Source: a virus
Length of the DNA stretch: 41,881 bases
Virus record (IMG/VR): IMGVR_UViG_3300025282_000081
Coordinates: 1 to 41,881 of that record
Direction: 5' to 3' (one strand)
The position numbers and the translations under genes are program-made. Numbering within the stretch: position 1 is the stretch's first letter; the number at the start of each line of letters is the position of its first letter. Under the pieces are notes generated by a model. The model did no database searches and was not told the origin of the DNA. It saw only the letters and a program-made list of their open reading frames with translations. Of the stretch, positions 41,203 to 41,881 are shown piece after piece.

Positions 41203-41694
41203 TTATGCTATTTGTAGTCCTGTTCCTGCCATGTCCATACCTAAGCCGTAGTCTGCCACCTCTGCTTGTCGTTTTCGTAAGGACTTAGCTTGTTTAATTT
41301 CCGATGCTAGTACGGCAGCAGCTTGTCTGCCACCTGATCCTGTAACTGTTGAGTGTTGAGAACTATATGCTTGTGGTGTGTAAGGCATACCAGTAAGGTT
41401 TTGATTGTAGCTTTGTTGTTGAGGTGTGAGCATATTCATAGCCACTCCACCAGCTAATCCGACAGCACCCATTCCTGCCATTGATGCTGCTGATACTCCA
41501 AGTTCCGGTATTATAGCCGTACTAAATAAATTACCACCAAGCTCAGATATAAATCCTGAAGAGACTCCGTCTACTGGCACTGGTAAGATTGCACCACCAA
41601 TTCCACCCATAACTGCACCCATGAGTGGATCACCACCTGTTATCGCTGAAGTAGCTGCTCCTATGGCTGCCCCTATCACTATAGGATGACACAT
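41203..41694 (-). CDS. Gly/Ala-rich hydrophobic MCH-type protein
   Basis: 163 residues. It begins MCHPIVIGAAIGAATSAITGG and continues with long Gly/Ala/Met-rich hydrophobic segments (to about residue 90), then a Gln-rich polar part and a helical basic end. The composition resembles membrane-active injection proteins; T7 gp14 also starts Met-Cys followed by a hydrophobic segment. It stands upstream of the portal. Function unknown. Confidence 0.72.
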   Translation of the reverse strand: MCHPIVIGAAIGAATSAITGGDPLMGAVMGGIGGAILPVPVDGVSSGFISELGGNLFSTAIIPELGVSAASMAGMGAVGLAGGVAMNMLTPQQQSYNQNLTGMPYTPQAYSSQHSTVTGSGGRQAAAVLASEIKQAKSLRKRQAEVADYGLGMDMAGTGLQIA

Positions 41695-41697
41695 AGT

Positions 41698-41881
41698 TTA
41701 ACCTATGTTCAAACCAGTAGGTCCACCTGCAAGTGGTACTCTAAATCTACCCATACCTCTAGCTCTTCGAGTCGTTCTCTTTTTAGCTTTAGTAGTAGCC
41801 TTCTCCTCTGGAGATTTAGCCTTAGCTGATACTGTAGCTATGGGAGCTGGAGGACTTGGAGGAGGTGGAGGAGGAGGGGGA
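41698..41881 (-). CDS. Proline-rich MCG-type protein, C-terminal part (continues from base 1)
   Basis: An open frame from the window edge to TAA 41700-41698. It encodes the end of the proline run, a short PPAPIA segment, a Lys/Thr/Arg-rich basic stretch and a FRVPLAGGPTGLNIG end. The start codon is at 38 on the other side of the window edge, in frame with no base missing or added. Three bases separate its stop from the MCH protein start. Confidence 0.7.
   Translation of the reverse strand, partial: PPPPPPPPSPPAPIATVSAKAKSPEEKATTKAKKRTTRRARGMGRFRVPLAGGPTGLNIG

Overview
The window looks like one complete genome of a virulent T7-like podovirus (Autographiviridae-type), almost certainly circularised in silico. 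The evidence is a single-subunit T7-type RNA polymerase, the T7 replication set (primase-helicase, exonuclease-polymerase, gp2.5-type SSB, endonuclease I, 5' exonuclease) and the whole T7 virion series in T7 order. All supported genes lie on the minus strand, so transcription runs from high to low coordinates. The DNA is AT-rich. The class II ribonucleotide reductase, MazG-like protein, 2OG oxygenase and pelagiphage/cyanophage-like small genes suggest an aquatic, probably marine, Gram-negative host. That host assignment is inference. I see no integrase, repressor, tRNA, IS element or CRISPR array.

The two window ends join in frame inside one proline-rich gene (its start is at 38-1 and it continues at 41881-41698). 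The window is therefore probably a circular permutation opened in a GC-rich proline run. By comparison with T7, the packaged ends probably lie in the 440-bp gene-free stretch 17409-17848, between the last late genes (terminase, cNMP-binding protein, ferredoxin) and the first early genes.

Layout in transcription order: (1) 17408-11259, early region: small unknowns, a GP88/DUF7227-type protein, a 2OG-Fe(II) oxygenase, a Rossmann-like protein, small membrane or exported proteins and an HNH endonuclease. Its first 2.5 kb is very rich in CCWGG and is bracketed by two copies of a composite sequence element. (2) 11176-2888: RNA polymerase, SSB, endonuclease I, primase-helicase, DNA polymerase, a nested HNH gene and the exonuclease. 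(3) 2912-64: nucleotide metabolism (DUF3310, MazG-like, class II RNR). (4) 38-1 plus 41881-36664: proline-rich protein, portal, scaffold, capsid and capsid-associated protein, closed by a clear intrinsic terminator at the position of T7 T-phi. (5) 36599-22857: head-fibre-like protein, tail tubes A and B, four internal virion proteins (the third with a GH24-like lysozyme domain) and tail fibres. (6) 22854-17849: lysis candidates, small and large terminase, tiny basic proteins, and a tightly coupled pair, a stand-alone cyclic-nucleotide-binding domain followed by a YfhL/Alvin-type 2[4Fe-4S] ferredoxin.

The most unusual items are the cNMP-binding/ferredoxin pair, the CCWGG-rich early block with its duplicated flanking element, and the recoded 20-residue repeats shared by two fibre genes. 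Functions rest on motif recognition by eye. No database search was run.
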